Shown piece by piece: positions 15,434 to 24,253 of a stretch of 64,000 nt of DNA; position 1 is the first letter of the stretch, and each line of letters opens with the position of its first letter. The notes under the pieces are model-generated. The model worked only from the letters and a program-made list of their open reading frames with translations, ran no database searches and was not told the DNA's origin. The stretch lies in contig JAEWCQ010000015.1 in NCBI GenBank assembly GCA_023390555.1, positions 1 to 64,000 on the forward strand. The letters are read 5' to 3'. This stretch comes from Bacillota bacterium. Lineage in GTDB: Bacteria; Bacillota; Clostridia; Lachnospirales; Lachnospiraceae. The translations under genes were made by a program, and so were the position numbers.

Positions 15434-17286
15434 AAGTATTCTCCAATTTTATCCAGAACAGAACGAGAATCAAGTCCAACTTCCTGCTTCAGCAGATTCA
15501 CATTTCCATGTTCCACATATTCATCCGGTATCGCAATACTGACAAGCTTTACGCTTGTGTCTTTGCTCCTGTAAAAATCAGCTGCCATTTCCCCGAATCC
15601 GCCATGGTACACGTTTTCCTCCATCGTAACGATCAATCTGTGCTCTGCAAGAAGATCCAGGAGCAGTTGCTCATCCAGCGGTTTGGCAAAGCGGGCATTG
15701 ACCAATGTCACCGCATAGCCCCGCTGCTTTAAATCCCTTCGGACTTCCACCGCAGTCTTTACCATACTGCCTAAAGCAACCAGGGCAATCTCCTTTTCTT
15801 CGTATAGAACTTCACTTTTTCCATATACGATCGGCGCACGGAATTCCTTTAATTCATCATATGCTTCCCCCTTCGGATAGCGTACTGCAATCGGCGCATG
15901 AAAATCCACTGCAAACTTTATCATATCGGAAAGTTCCCATTTATTTTTCGGTGCCATGATCGTCATGTTCGGTATGATGGATAAAAAAGAGATATCAAAA
16001 ATACCCTGATGCGTCTCTCCGTCACTTCCGACAAGACCGGCACGGTCAATCGCAAATACGACAGGCAGATTCTGAATACAGACATCGTGCAGGACCTGAT
16101 CATAGGCCCGCTGTAAGAAAGAAGAGTAAATTGCTACAATCGGCTTTAACCCCGCTGCTGCAAGGCCTGCTGCAAACGTCACCGCATGCTCTTCCGCAAT
16201 CCCCACGTCAAAAAAACGGTCAGGAAACATATTGCGAAACCGTTTCAGTCCGGTACCGTCAGCCATTGCTGCAGTTACCGCAACCACTTTGCTATCCCTG
16301 TCTCCCAGTTTGCGCATGACCGTTGAAAAAATATCGGTATAATTTGCCTTGCTGCGTCTCGTCACCGGAAGTCCCGTGTCGATCCGAAATGGCTCTGTTC
16401 CATGAAATCTTGCAGGATGGCGTTCTGCCAGTGCATAGCCTTTTCCCTTCTCCGTAATCACATGAACCAGAACTGCTCCCTCTACTTTGGAAGCTTCTTT
16501 GAAAACCTTGACCAACGCCGGTATATCATAGCCGTCCACTGGCCCAAGATAGGTGATTCCCATATTTTCAAAATACATCCCCGGAATCAGAAGCTGCTTG
16601 ATCCCACTCTTTGTTCTGCGTATCCGGCTCACGATCTTTTCGCCGTAAATCGGTATATTATTCAGAGAATTTGTAATCCCGTTCTTCAGATCCTGATAGG
16701 ACTGCGCGGTACGAATTCCGCTCAAATAGCGGGATACGCCTCCGACATTTTCCGAAATGGACATGTTATTGTCATTGAGCACAATCATAAAATTGGATTC
16801 CAGCTTTGATGCATTGTTCAGAGCTTCAAAAGCCAGCCCGCCGGTCAATGCTCCGTCTCCGATCACGGAAATCACTTTATAATTTTCGTTTTTGATGCTT
16901 CTTGCCGCCGCATAGCCAAGCCCGGCTGAGATAGAGGTGGAACTGTGTCCCGTATCAAAACTGTCACAGTTGCTCTCATGACGCTTTGGAAAACCACTCA
17001 TTCCCCCGTATTTGCGCAATTCATCAAATCCTGCTTTCCTTCCGGTCAGAATCTTATGTGTATAAGATTGATGTCCCACATCCCAGATAATCTTATCTTT
17101 CGGCAACTCAAACGCAAGGTGCAGTGCCATGGTTAGTTCTACCACACCCAGATTAGATGCAAGATGCCCGCCGTTTTCCGATATTTTCTGAATCAGGAAT
17201 TCTCTGATTTCCTGTGCAAGAATTCCCATGTTTTTGGGATCTATCTTTTTTATATCATTTTCATGTTCTATCTTTTCTAATACCAT
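15430..17286 (-). CDS. dxs: 1-deoxy-D-xylulose-5-phosphate synthase
   Basis: First enzyme of the MEP isoprenoid pathway; condenses pyruvate and glyceraldehyde 3-phosphate using thiamine diphosphate. It has 618 residues. Visible motifs are VGHQSYTHKILTGR (substrate histidine), the ThDP/Mg segment GDGALTGG with the following NN, and DRAGLVGSDGETHQG in the pyrimidine domain. The C-terminal transketolase domain is complete. It is preceded by ispA and followed by tlyA. Dxr and IspG of the same pathway are encoded at 60-64 kb. Confidence 0.97.
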   Translation of the reverse strand: MVLEKIEHENDIKKIDPKNMGILAQEIREFLIQKISENGGHLASNLGVVELTMALHLAFELPKDKIIWDVGHQSYTHKILTGRKAGFDELRKYGGMSGFPKRHESNCDSFDTGHSSTSISAGLGYAAARSIKNENYKVISVIGDGALTGGLAFEALNNASKLESNFMIVLNDNNMSISENVGGVSRYLSGIRTAQSYQDLKNGITNSLNNIPIYGEKIVSRIRRTKSGIKQLLIPGMYFENMGITYLGPVDGYDIPALVKVFKEASKVEGAVLVHVITEKGKGYALAERHPARFHGTEPFRIDTGLPVTRRSKANYTDIFSTVMRKLGDRDSKVVAVTAAMADGTGLKRFRNMFPDRFFDVGIAEEHAVTFAAGLAAAGLKPIVAIYSSFLQRAYDQVLHDVCIQNLPVVFAIDRAGLVGSDGETHQGIFDISFLSIIPNMTIMAPKNKWELSDMIKFAVDFHAPIAVRYPKGEAYDELKEFRAPIVYGKSEVLYEEKEIALVALGSMVKTAVEVRRDLKQRGYAVTLVNARFAKPLDEQLLLDLLAEHRLIVTMEENVYHGGFGEMAADFYRSKDTSVKLVSIAIPDEYVEHGNVNLLKQEVGLDSRSVLDKIGEYL

Positions 17287-17298
17287 ATTGGTACCTCT

Positions 17299-18189
17299 TT
17301 ATTTCTCCCGATGTATCAAAGTAATCAAAAGCTGTATCAGAAATTCATTCCTTACAACCAGTGATTTCAGCTTCTGAATCGCCTCATCTGAAATCTTTTC
17401 CACATCATTTTTTGCTTTTTCAATTCCCTCGTAGGTAACATAGGTTGCCTTTCCGTTTTTGGCATCGCTACCGGCCGGTTTTCCAAGTATCTCGGAAGTC
17501 CCGGTCACATCCAAAATATCATCCTGAATCTGAAAGGCAAGTCCGATTTTTGCTGCAACCTGCTCAATGACATCCTGCTCGTTCTTTGTAGCTCCGGCCA
17601 GGATAGCGCCAATCAGCATGGAGGCTTCGATCAATGCGCCCGTTTTCAACTGATAGATAAAGTTCAACTGCTCTCTGGTCACTTCATTTTTTTGATCTGT
17701 TTCGATATCAACAGTTTGTCCGCCTACCATTCCATATATTCCCGCCTTCTTTGCAAGAACCCGAAGCGCTTTGCCGACATTACGGTTTTCAGGCTCTCTC
17801 TCCAATGCAAGCGTTGCCGTCTCAAATGCATAGTTTAACCATCCATCTCCTGCCAGGATTCCGATTGCTTCCCCATAAATCACATGTGTTGTCTTCCTGC
17901 CCCTTCGGTAATCATCGTTATCCATTGCCGGCAAATCATCATGAATCAGAGAATACGTATGTATCATCTCAATAGCTGCCATAAACGGTTCGATAACATC
18001 TGATTTACCGCCAAACATCCGGTATGTCTCCTGCATCAGCATCGGACGGAGACGTTTCCCTCCGGCCAGTATACTGTAATTCATTGCCTCGATCACATTC
18101 TTCTGATATCCTTTTTCCTCGGGCAGATATTTTTTTATCACAGCTTCTATTTTCGATGCACGCAATGAAATTTCTTCTCTAATATCCAT
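17299..18189 (-). CDS. ispA: Polyprenyl synthetase (farnesyl-diphosphate synthase type)
   Basis: Head-to-tail prenyltransferase that extends dimethylallyl diphosphate with isopentenyl diphosphate. It has 296 residues. The first aspartate-rich motif DDLPAMD (84-90) has the DDx4D spacing of bacterial type-II FPP synthases, and the second reads QIQDDILDV. GGKRLRPML near residue 43 binds the substrate diphosphate. Chain length is inferred to be C15; a C20 product cannot be ruled out from sequence. It lies 13 nt after xseB and 12 nt before dxs. Confidence 0.93.
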   Translation of the reverse strand: MDIREEISLRASKIEAVIKKYLPEEKGYQKNVIEAMNYSILAGGKRLRPMLMQETYRMFGGKSDVIEPFMAAIEMIHTYSLIHDDLPAMDNDDYRRGRKTTHVIYGEAIGILAGDGWLNYAFETATLALEREPENRNVGKALRVLAKKAGIYGMVGGQTVDIETDQKNEVTREQLNFIYQLKTGALIEASMLIGAILAGATKNEQDVIEQVAAKIGLAFQIQDDILDVTGTSEILGKPAGSDAKNGKATYVTYEGIEKAKNDVEKISDEAIQKLKSLVVRNEFLIQLLITLIHREK

Positions 18190-18201
18190 TACAGACTCCT
18201 A

Positions 18202-18423
18202 TCATGTTTCGAATTCACCCTGCTCGTTTAACACAAGCATCTTTTTTTCTACTTTTTCTATTTTATCATTACATTCTTTCAGTTTTTTCATACCCTGTTC
18301 ATATGTAAAAAAAGCCTCTTCCAGAGAAATATCACTCTGTTCCAGGTGCTCAATCAATTCTTCCACCTGCGCAAAGCATTCCTCCAAAGATTCTTCCTGT
18401 TTAGTTTCATTTTTCTGATTCAT
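18202..18423 (-). CDS. xseB: Exodeoxyribonuclease VII small subunit
   Basis: Small coiled subunit of ExoVII, which degrades single-stranded DNA from both ends. It has 73 residues, acidic and helical, with the family pattern SLEEAFFTYEQGMKKLKECN. The start is the ATG at 18423 with AAAGGAG 5 nt upstream; a frame extension 12 codons longer lacks an RBS. It overlaps the xseA end by 17 nt, which favours coupled expression of the two subunits. Confidence 0.93.
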   Translation of the reverse strand: MNQKNETKQEESLEECFAQVEELIEHLEQSDISLEEAFFTYEQGMKKLKECNDKIEKVEKKMLVLNEQGEFET

Positions 18424-19636
18424 GCATACTCCTTTCGGATTCTGTGATCTTCGTAACACTTGCCTCTATTTTACCATTCAAAACATAGACGGATATGGGA
18501 TCTCCGTTCTGCACCTGATGCACATCCCTGAGACTTTTTCCGCTGTCATCCGTAACAAAGGAATACCCTTGTCCCAATCGCTTTAAGGGCGAAAGACCAT
18601 CCATGCTTCCTGCCAGAAGCTGGAGCCTGTTTTTCTTTTTTCTAAGCAGATCGGACATTCCTCTTTGTATCCGTTCTTCCAGATCTGATGCATACTGCTT
18701 TTTCTGATTCAATTTGTTCTGAGGATTCAGATATTTCAGGCGCATACCAAGCTGTTTCGCACGATGATCTGATTTCTTTAACTGTTCTCTCATACTCCTG
18801 ACAAGCATCAGCCTTCTTCCTTCGATTTCTCCGAAAAATCCCTGTATATCGAATGCGGCAAGCTCTGCTGCTGCTGATGGTGTCGGGGCACGCATATCTG
18901 CAACGTAATCAATGATTGTCGTATCCGTCTCATGCCCAACAGCCGATATAACAGGTGTACCGCAGTCGAATACGGCTCTTGCAACGATTTCTTCGTTAAA
19001 GGCCCAGAGATCTTCAATTGAACCGCCTCCGCGGCCTATGATCAGGACATCAAGACCCATGGAGTCCAATGCATGAATTCCATTCACGATGCTCTCTGCT
19101 GCTCCTTCGCCCTGTACAAGTGCAGGATATAAAATTAACTGTACGTATGGATTTCTTCTGGATGTGATATTACGGATATCCTGAATAGCAGCACCGGTTC
19201 TGGCAGTCACAACGCCGACTCTTGTCGCATATTTTGGAATTTTTTTCTTATATTCAGACGCAAACATGCCCATTTCTTCCAGTTCTTTTTTCAGAGCCTC
19301 GTAACGCAGATACAATTCACCTGTACCCGCCGGAGTAATCTCTCTTGCATACATCTGGTATCTTCCGTCCCGCTCGTATACTTCTATCGAACCACTCACG
19401 ACCACATGATCGCCGTCTTTCATTGGAAACGCAAGACCTCTGCGGTTTCCTGCAAACATGATTGCGTTCATGGCACTCCCCTGGTCCTTTAACGTAAAAT
19501 AAATATGACCCGAGGTGTGGTATTTACAATTTGAGACTTCGCCGCTGATACTGATTTGATGCAGCATAAAATCCTGTGCGAACATATTTTTAATATAACC
19601 ATTGATCTGTGCTACACTATATATATTCTTTGTCAT
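18407..19636 (-). CDS. xseA: Exodeoxyribonuclease VII large subunit
   Basis: Catalytic subunit of ExoVII, 409 residues. The N-terminal OB-fold (about 1-100) contains SGEVSNCKYHTSGHIYFTLK. The catalytic core has GVVTARTGAAIQDI and the LIIGRGGGSIEDLWAFN segment, then GHETDTTIIDYVADMRAPTP. A coiled helical arm and short C-terminal barrel follow. It overlaps the upstream nusB by 4 nt and xseB by 17 nt. Confidence 0.96.
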   Translation of the reverse strand: MTKNIYSVAQINGYIKNMFAQDFMLHQISISGEVSNCKYHTSGHIYFTLKDQGSAMNAIMFAGNRRGLAFPMKDGDHVVVSGSIEVYERDGRYQMYAREITPAGTGELYLRYEALKKELEEMGMFASEYKKKIPKYATRVGVVTARTGAAIQDIRNITSRRNPYVQLILYPALVQGEGAAESIVNGIHALDSMGLDVLIIGRGGGSIEDLWAFNEEIVARAVFDCGTPVISAVGHETDTTIIDYVADMRAPTPSAAAELAAFDIQGFFGEIEGRRLMLVRSMREQLKKSDHRAKQLGMRLKYLNPQNKLNQKKQYASDLEERIQRGMSDLLRKKKNRLQLLAGSMDGLSPLKRLGQGYSFVTDDSGKSLRDVHQVQNGDPISVYVLNGKIEASVTKITESERSMHESEK

Positions 19637-20028
19637 ACAATTTTCGCCAATACGCCATTAATAAACGAAGGAGAATCATCTGTACCATATTTTTTTGCGA
19701 GTTCCACCGCTTCATTGATGGCAACACCGGTCGGTATCTCTTCTTCATATTTCATCTCATATACTGCAAGACGAATCAAAGTAAGATCAACTTTCCCCAT
19801 TCTGCTTGTTTTCCATCCCTGTGCGGCCTCGTTAATAATCGTATCGATGGCAACCAGCTTTTCCACCACATCGGAGCATTTATTTTCCATATATTTCTGA
19901 TTTTCCGAACTTGCGTTTTCCGTCTCTTCCATAGACATTTCAAACTGTCTCGGAATCTCTTTTTCGTCGTGGAACTCAATGCGGAATAACATCTTAAATA
20001 TCTGTTCTCTTATCTCTCTTCTATTCAT
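19633..20028 (-). CDS. nusB: Transcription antitermination factor NusB
   Basis: All-helical RNA-binding protein that, with NusE, joins the rRNA antitermination complex. It has 131 residues. The N-terminus MNRREIREQIFKMLFRIEFH and the C-terminal VAINEAVELAKKYGTDDSPSFINGVL are standard family segments. The stop overlaps xseA by 4 nt. It heads the operon from which xseA through nadK are likely read. RBS AAAGGAT lies 3 nt before the ATG. Confidence 0.95.
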   Translation of the reverse strand: MNRREIREQIFKMLFRIEFHDEKEIPRQFEMSMEETENASSENQKYMENKCSDVVEKLVAIDTIINEAAQGWKTSRMGKVDLTLIRLAVYEMKYEEEIPTGVAINEAVELAKKYGTDDSPSFINGVLAKIV

Positions 20029-20086
20029 ATAGGATCCTTTCTCTTTCTCCTCTTATCGTGCAAAGAATTCTCAATGACAACAAAAA

Positions 20087-20115
20087 GGATGTCTGTACAG
20101 ACACCCTTTATTATA
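20087..20115 (-). promoter_or_regulatory. yqhY terminator hairpin abutting a -10 for nusB
   Basis: On the minus strand a TATAAT (20115-20110) is directly followed by a hairpin with arms GGGTGTCTG and CAGACATCC (20106-20087, one mismatch) and then T5. The hairpin should terminate yqhY. The TATAAT may start the nusB operon, but the matching -35 is poor (T-rich). Confidence 0.55.
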
Positions 20116-20141
20116 CATCATATTCGATTATTAAAAAAGCA

Positions 20142-20519
20142 TTATTTCGTATTTTTCATGTCAACACTGGCAATACGCACATTCACAACCGCCACTTTCA
20201 GACCTGTCATGGTCTCAATTGCGGTCTTAACCTTTTCCTGTACTTTCTCAGATACTTCCGGAATGGAATAGCCATATGCAATATTGAGCGCAACATCCAC
20301 ATCTACCGACTCTTCATCCATCAATACCTTAACGCCCTTTGAAAGATTCTTCATGCCAAGCTTGCTTACAAGTTCATTCGTAATATTCCCGGCCATGGAG
20401 CTTACTCCTTCTATTTCCGTGGCGGCAAGTCCGGCGATTATTGCAACAACCTCATCTGCAATACGAACTTCCCCAAGCATATCTTCTTTTATCTTAAAAA
20501 CTTTTCTGTCATCAGCCAT
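20142..20519 (-). CDS. yqhY: Asp23/Gls24-family envelope protein (YqhY-like)
   Basis: A 125-residue Asp23/Gls24 domain protein. Visible family features are ADEVVAIIAGLAATEIEGV, the KGVKVL strand, and the SIPEVSEKVQEKVKTAIETM helix followed by VAVVNVRIASVDM. In B. subtilis yqhY lies next to nusB and downstream of the acetyl-CoA carboxylase genes and has been linked to control of fatty-acid synthesis; only the nusB neighbour is seen here. It has its own promoter and a terminator before nusB. RBS GGAGG precedes the ATG. Confidence 0.88.
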   Translation of the reverse strand: MADDRKVFKIKEDMLGEVRIADEVVAIIAGLAATEIEGVSSMAGNITNELVSKLGMKNLSKGVKVLMDEESVDVDVALNIAYGYSIPEVSEKVQEKVKTAIETMTGLKVAVVNVRIASVDMKNTK

Positions 20520-20550
20520 ATTTCTGCCTCCTAAATGATATTATATGTCC

Positions 20551-20578
20551 ATTATAGCAGATTATTACTTATTTGAAA
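20551..20578 (-). promoter_or_regulatory. Promoter of yqhY
   Basis: On the minus strand: -10 TATAAT (20556-20551) and a weak -35 TTTCAA (20578-20573), with a 16-bp spacer. Confidence 0.55.
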
Positions 20579-20607
20579 ACTGTTTCCAGCATAATTTCGA
20601 TTCCTTC

Positions 20608-22518
20608 CTAACGGACCAGCTCCAAAAAGCGCTGTTTCGGCACCGGTTTTGAGTAGTAATATCCCTGCAGGAAATCACATTTCTGTTCTTTCAGATATTC
20701 TACATTTTCCAGTGTCTCGACACCTTCCACAACAACATAAAGCCCCAGTTCCTTAATCATCTGGATCGTATTTTTCAGGGCAATCATAGCTCGTTCATTC
20801 CGGCACGCTTCCCATAAAATCATTTTGTCAATCTTCACCATTTTAAACGGGAAATGAAACAAATAATCCGTATTGGAATAGCCGGATCCGTAGTCATCCA
20901 GGGAAAACTGGATGCCATGTTCGTAGAGTTTCCGGATATTTTTTTCCAGCGTCTCTGTGGAATGTACCGCCGCTGTTTCCGTAATCTCAAGGTTAATCTG
21001 TTCCGGCTGAATTCCATATTGATTCATGATCGAAAGAAGGCGTTCTACCAGATCGATCTGAAGACATTGCACCACGGACAGGTTGATCTCGATAAAATGG
21101 ATGCCATATTGCTTTAACTTCTCCTCACTCAGAAACTGGCACACACTTTCAAACACATATTCCCCGATTTTCAGAATTGCACCGCTCTGTTCGGCAATCG
21201 GTATGAACTCCTCCGGAGACACATATCCAATACTCTGGTCTTTCATCCGGATCAGCGCCTCTGCAGAGATAATCCGGCTGTCACTGACGGAGTAAATCGG
21301 CTGGTAAAAAACTTCAAAGCCCTGATTTTCAACGGCATCCGACACCATCTTGCGGATCCGCATCTCACGGTTTTGTTTTTCAATATTCATATCAATTACT
21401 TTTAAATATTCACTCTGATTTTCGCCTGAACTGCTCCGCATATACTGGAGGTAATTCATAAAAACATCCATGTTCTGTGCATCTTTCGGACATTGCAGAT
21501 ATGCCACGTGAATATAAAATCTGGTATCCATACATCCATCGTCCCACGGTCTCTCGAAACGCCTGCAAATCTGACGGATGATACGATCCGCTTCCAGGTC
21601 GGTCAGCTTTCGATCCAGCGCTATGACAAACATACTCTGAGAAAAATGAAACAGTGTGGAATTCTCGGTATTCTCCTCCAGATATTTCACAACCTGTTTA
21701 AGCAGATGCACGACCGCATCGGCTCCCATTGTCTGCCGCATTACTTTCAGATTATGTATTTTCAGCATAATGATCGGGAACCGCTCTCCCGTCTGAAATT
21801 TACCGGTCACCATCTTAAGCATCGCCCGCTGGTTGAGTACATCCAATTCCGGTTCGATAAATTCCTCCGGTTTCTCCAGCGAAAGATAAAACAGCAATAT
21901 GCAGATGGATATTCCAAATGTCTCAATCATAAGATTCGGATAAAAATACTGTATTACCGCAAAAACTCCGCAGACAATCACAAAGATGTAGCAGGCAACT
22001 CTTGTCTCGGAAGAAGCTTTTTTCCGGTAACGCAGCAGATATGCAATTCCTGCAAATTCATAAAACAGAGATCCGATATAAATAATCAGTACTCCCTGCA
22101 ATCTATGATAATACAATTGCTCGTCAACATAAAATATAAAATTCGTAGAAGCCTGAAAAACCAATGCCCCGCACATGACTGCCCCAGGCAAAACCAGTAA
22201 AATGCGTTTCCATATTTGATTCTGTTTCAACCGTCCTACCAGACACAGGCAGTATCCCATAAAAGCCAGCGCCGTTATCACATGCGCGCCAAAAAATAGG
22301 TATTCTGCTGCAATCAGCAGCTCCTTGATTCCCGTGAAATGGTATTTTGCCAAAATTGCGGCCAGAATATCCGCTGCTGCCGATATTATATTGCTTAGCA
22401 TAATGAGAATGAGCATCCTGTTTTGTATGTCATGCAGCCTTTTCCCCATCACATATGAAATCATGATAATCGCCATGACACAAACTGCCGCAATATCAAA
22501 ATACACTATATAACCCAT
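20608..22518 (-). CDS. Membrane-bound EAL-domain protein (probable c-di-GMP phosphodiesterase)
   Basis: 636 residues. About seven N-terminal membrane helices (1-220) form a sensor region. A degenerate GGDEF-like domain follows (about 225-385); where GGDEF would be, it reads FSQSMFVIAL, so no cyclase activity is expected. The C-terminal EAL domain keeps the catalytic set: EALIR, INLS, EITET, DDYGSGYS, KIDK, VEGVET and QGYYYSKP. It should therefore hydrolyse c-di-GMP to pGpG, with the GGDEF remnant perhaps sensing GTP. The signal sensed by the membrane part is unknown. The unknown gene 22554-23045 lies 35 nt upstream and may be co-transcribed. Confidence 0.88.
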   Translation of the reverse strand: MGYIVYFDIAAVCVMAIIMISYVMGKRLHDIQNRMLILIMLSNIISAAADILAAILAKYHFTGIKELLIAAEYLFFGAHVITALAFMGYCLCLVGRLKQNQIWKRILLVLPGAVMCGALVFQASTNFIFYVDEQLYYHRLQGVLIIYIGSLFYEFAGIAYLLRYRKKASSETRVACYIFVIVCGVFAVIQYFYPNLMIETFGISICILLFYLSLEKPEEFIEPELDVLNQRAMLKMVTGKFQTGERFPIIMLKIHNLKVMRQTMGADAVVHLLKQVVKYLEENTENSTLFHFSQSMFVIALDRKLTDLEADRIIRQICRRFERPWDDGCMDTRFYIHVAYLQCPKDAQNMDVFMNYLQYMRSSSGENQSEYLKVIDMNIEKQNREMRIRKMVSDAVENQGFEVFYQPIYSVSDSRIISAEALIRMKDQSIGYVSPEEFIPIAEQSGAILKIGEYVFESVCQFLSEEKLKQYGIHFIEINLSVVQCLQIDLVERLLSIMNQYGIQPEQINLEITETAAVHSTETLEKNIRKLYEHGIQFSLDDYGSGYSNTDYLFHFPFKMVKIDKMILWEACRNERAMIALKNTIQMIKELGLYVVVEGVETLENVEYLKEQKCDFLQGYYYSKPVPKQRFLELVR

Positions 22519-22553
22519 GTCCGTCTCCTTGTAGTCCCCTCTTTTCTAGTGTA

Positions 22554-23045
22554 CTATTCACACTCTGCATATACATTTTCCATAACGTACTTCACATCCG
22601 AAAACGGTTCATTCTCCTCCGATGGCTTCGCATCCTGCATTGCACTGATTTTCCTCAGCTGTTCCATATAATAATCCACAGCCTCTTTTGAATCACTGAA
22701 TCTTCTTAAAACAGCAGGTGCATTCCAATCTTTTAAATAGACCATATTGTAATCAATATATGCCACCATCGCAAAATCATCGGTCACCGTTTGAATAAAT
22801 GTCTTCTGCAGAGATGCATGCATAGCGGCCCCCCTGATAATATCAGCCTGCTTTTTTCCCTCTGCATCCGATTTTTCGGATGTCTCCGAAGAAGATTCTG
22901 CTTCGGTTCCTGTTCCCCTTACGACCTGTTTCCCCCTGCTGTGTTTTTGTTCCTCTTCCACCATGCGGTCAACTGCAGCCGCCGCACGCTCCATCGCTTC
23001 AAAGATATCTAACTGTCCTTTCACAGAACTTTTATCTGTTTTCAT
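22554..23045 (-). CDS. Unknown acidic protein upstream of the EAL gene
   Basis: I do not recognise this 163-residue protein. It has no signal peptide or membrane segment. The first third is charged and low in complexity (serine, glutamate and lysine around residues 35-70). The C-terminal part (FIQTVTDDFAMVAYIDYNMVYLKDW and following) looks like a small folded domain. It has a good promoter at 23111-23139 and is followed 35 nt later by the EAL-domain gene. A link to c-di-GMP signalling is suggested only by position. Confidence 0.65.
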   Translation of the reverse strand: MKTDKSSVKGQLDIFEAMERAAAAVDRMVEEEQKHSRGKQVVRGTGTEAESSSETSEKSDAEGKKQADIIRGAAMHASLQKTFIQTVTDDFAMVAYIDYNMVYLKDWNAPAVLRRFSDSKEAVDYYMEQLRKISAMQDAKPSEENEPFSDVKYVMENVYAECE

Positions 23046-23110
23046 TCGACTTCCCTCCTGTCTATCCGGGAATCTGCGGCTTTTGTTTCGTAGTATTTCG
23101 TACTCACATC

Positions 23111-23139
23111 AGTATAACATTTGTACAAAAAATACTCAA
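23111..23139 (-). promoter_or_regulatory. Promoter of the 22554-23045 gene
   Basis: On the minus strand: -35 TTGAGT (23139-23134), 17-bp spacer, -10 TATACT (23116-23111). Confidence 0.6.
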
Positions 23140-23170
23140 GAAAAAAATATATTTTAATAAAACTATACAA

Positions 23171-23206
23171 AAAAACGCAGTTATGCAAACACATAACTGC
23201 GTTTTT
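23171..23206 (-). terminator. Terminator of metA
   Basis: AAAAACGCAGTTATG (23171-23185) and its exact complement (23192-23206) form a 15-bp stem with a 6-nt loop. T-runs on both sides make it work on the minus strand after metA. Confidence 0.9.
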
Positions 23207-23254
23207 CGCTTTCCGGAAATCCACAATCTTCCTTTTATCGCTTTTCCCGATTGC

Positions 23255-24187
23255 CTATTTTCCAATAATCTCAGCCGTATCCAGAAATTCAAACGGGGTC
23301 TGCTGGTAAACATAATAATTCAACCAGTTCGCATAAAGTGCGCTTCCATGTGAACGCCACTGCAGATACGGTTTGTTCTCCGGATTGTCATCCGGATAGT
23401 AGTTGACCGGTACCTCAATGGAAAGTCCCCTTTCCGTGTCCCGCTTATACTCTTTGTCCAATGTAATACGGTCATACTCCGGATGGCCCATGACGAAAAT
23501 CTTCTTGCCCTCGCGGTCCGTGACAAGAAAAATTCCTGCTTCTTCCGACTCTGCAAGGATTGTCAGATCTTCGACAGCTTCAATATCTTCTTTCCGGGTC
23601 TCGGTATGTCTCGAATGCGGTGCCATGAAATAGTCATCGAAACCGCGTACAAGCGGAATTTTCCGGTTTTCGACATGATGCCGGTAGATTCCAAACATCT
23701 TTTTGTCAAGTGTATATTTCGGTATTCCGTAATGGTAGTAGAGAGCAGCCTGTGCTCCCCAGCATAAGTGCAATGTAGAAGTGACATGGGTCTTTGTCCA
23801 CTCCATAATGGCGGTTATTTCCTTCCAGTAATCCACAGCTTCAAATTCAATCAGCTCCACAGGTGCTCCGGTGATGATCAGACCATCCAGATTGCGACTT
23901 CTGACATCATCAAAGCTCTGATAGAATTTATTCAGATGACTCTGCGACGTATTCTTAAATTCATGTGTGGAGACTGCAAGAAATGTCACATCCACTTGAA
24001 GCGGTGTATTGGACAGCGAGCGCAGCAATTGCAGCTCCGTCTCCTGTTTCAGTGGCATCAGGTTTAAGATTCCTATTTCAATCGGCCGGATGTCCTGGTG
24101 CTCCGCCCGGCTTTCATCCATGACAAATATATTTTCTTTTTCCAAAATCCCCTTTGCCGGAAGATCACTCATAATTTTAATCGGCAT
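23255..24187 (-). CDS. metA: Homoserine O-acetyltransferase (MetA family)
   Basis: Activates homoserine for methionine synthesis. It has 310 residues, the class-I glutamine-amidotransferase-like fold. The catalytic cysteine is C142 in LHLCWGAQA, and the HPEYD segment carries the catalytic His and Glu. Position 111 is glutamate (TGAPVELIEF). In the MetA family a glutamate here goes with acetyl-CoA and a glycine with succinyl-CoA (established by structure-function work on MetA proteins), so I call it an acetyltransferase despite the succinyltransferase name often used. It has a strong terminator. No SAM riboswitch fits in the 66-nt gap upstream. Confidence 0.93.
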   Translation of the reverse strand: MPIKIMSDLPAKGILEKENIFVMDESRAEHQDIRPIEIGILNLMPLKQETELQLLRSLSNTPLQVDVTFLAVSTHEFKNTSQSHLNKFYQSFDDVRSRNLDGLIITGAPVELIEFEAVDYWKEITAIMEWTKTHVTSTLHLCWGAQAALYYHYGIPKYTLDKKMFGIYRHHVENRKIPLVRGFDDYFMAPHSRHTETRKEDIEAVEDLTILAESEEAGIFLVTDREGKKIFVMGHPEYDRITLDKEYKRDTERGLSIEVPVNYYPDDNPENKPYLQWRSHGSALYANWLNYYVYQQTPFEFLDTAEIIGK

Positions 24188-24253
24188 ATTTCATTCCTTC
24201 TTTCCCTCGTGCCTGATTACGTTGCATAATGACTACTATAACATGTATGCGCA

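Noticed and set aside
24188..24253. SAM riboswitch (S-box) upstream of metA
   Set aside because: The gap after ligA is 66 nt, too short, and lacks the conserved stems.
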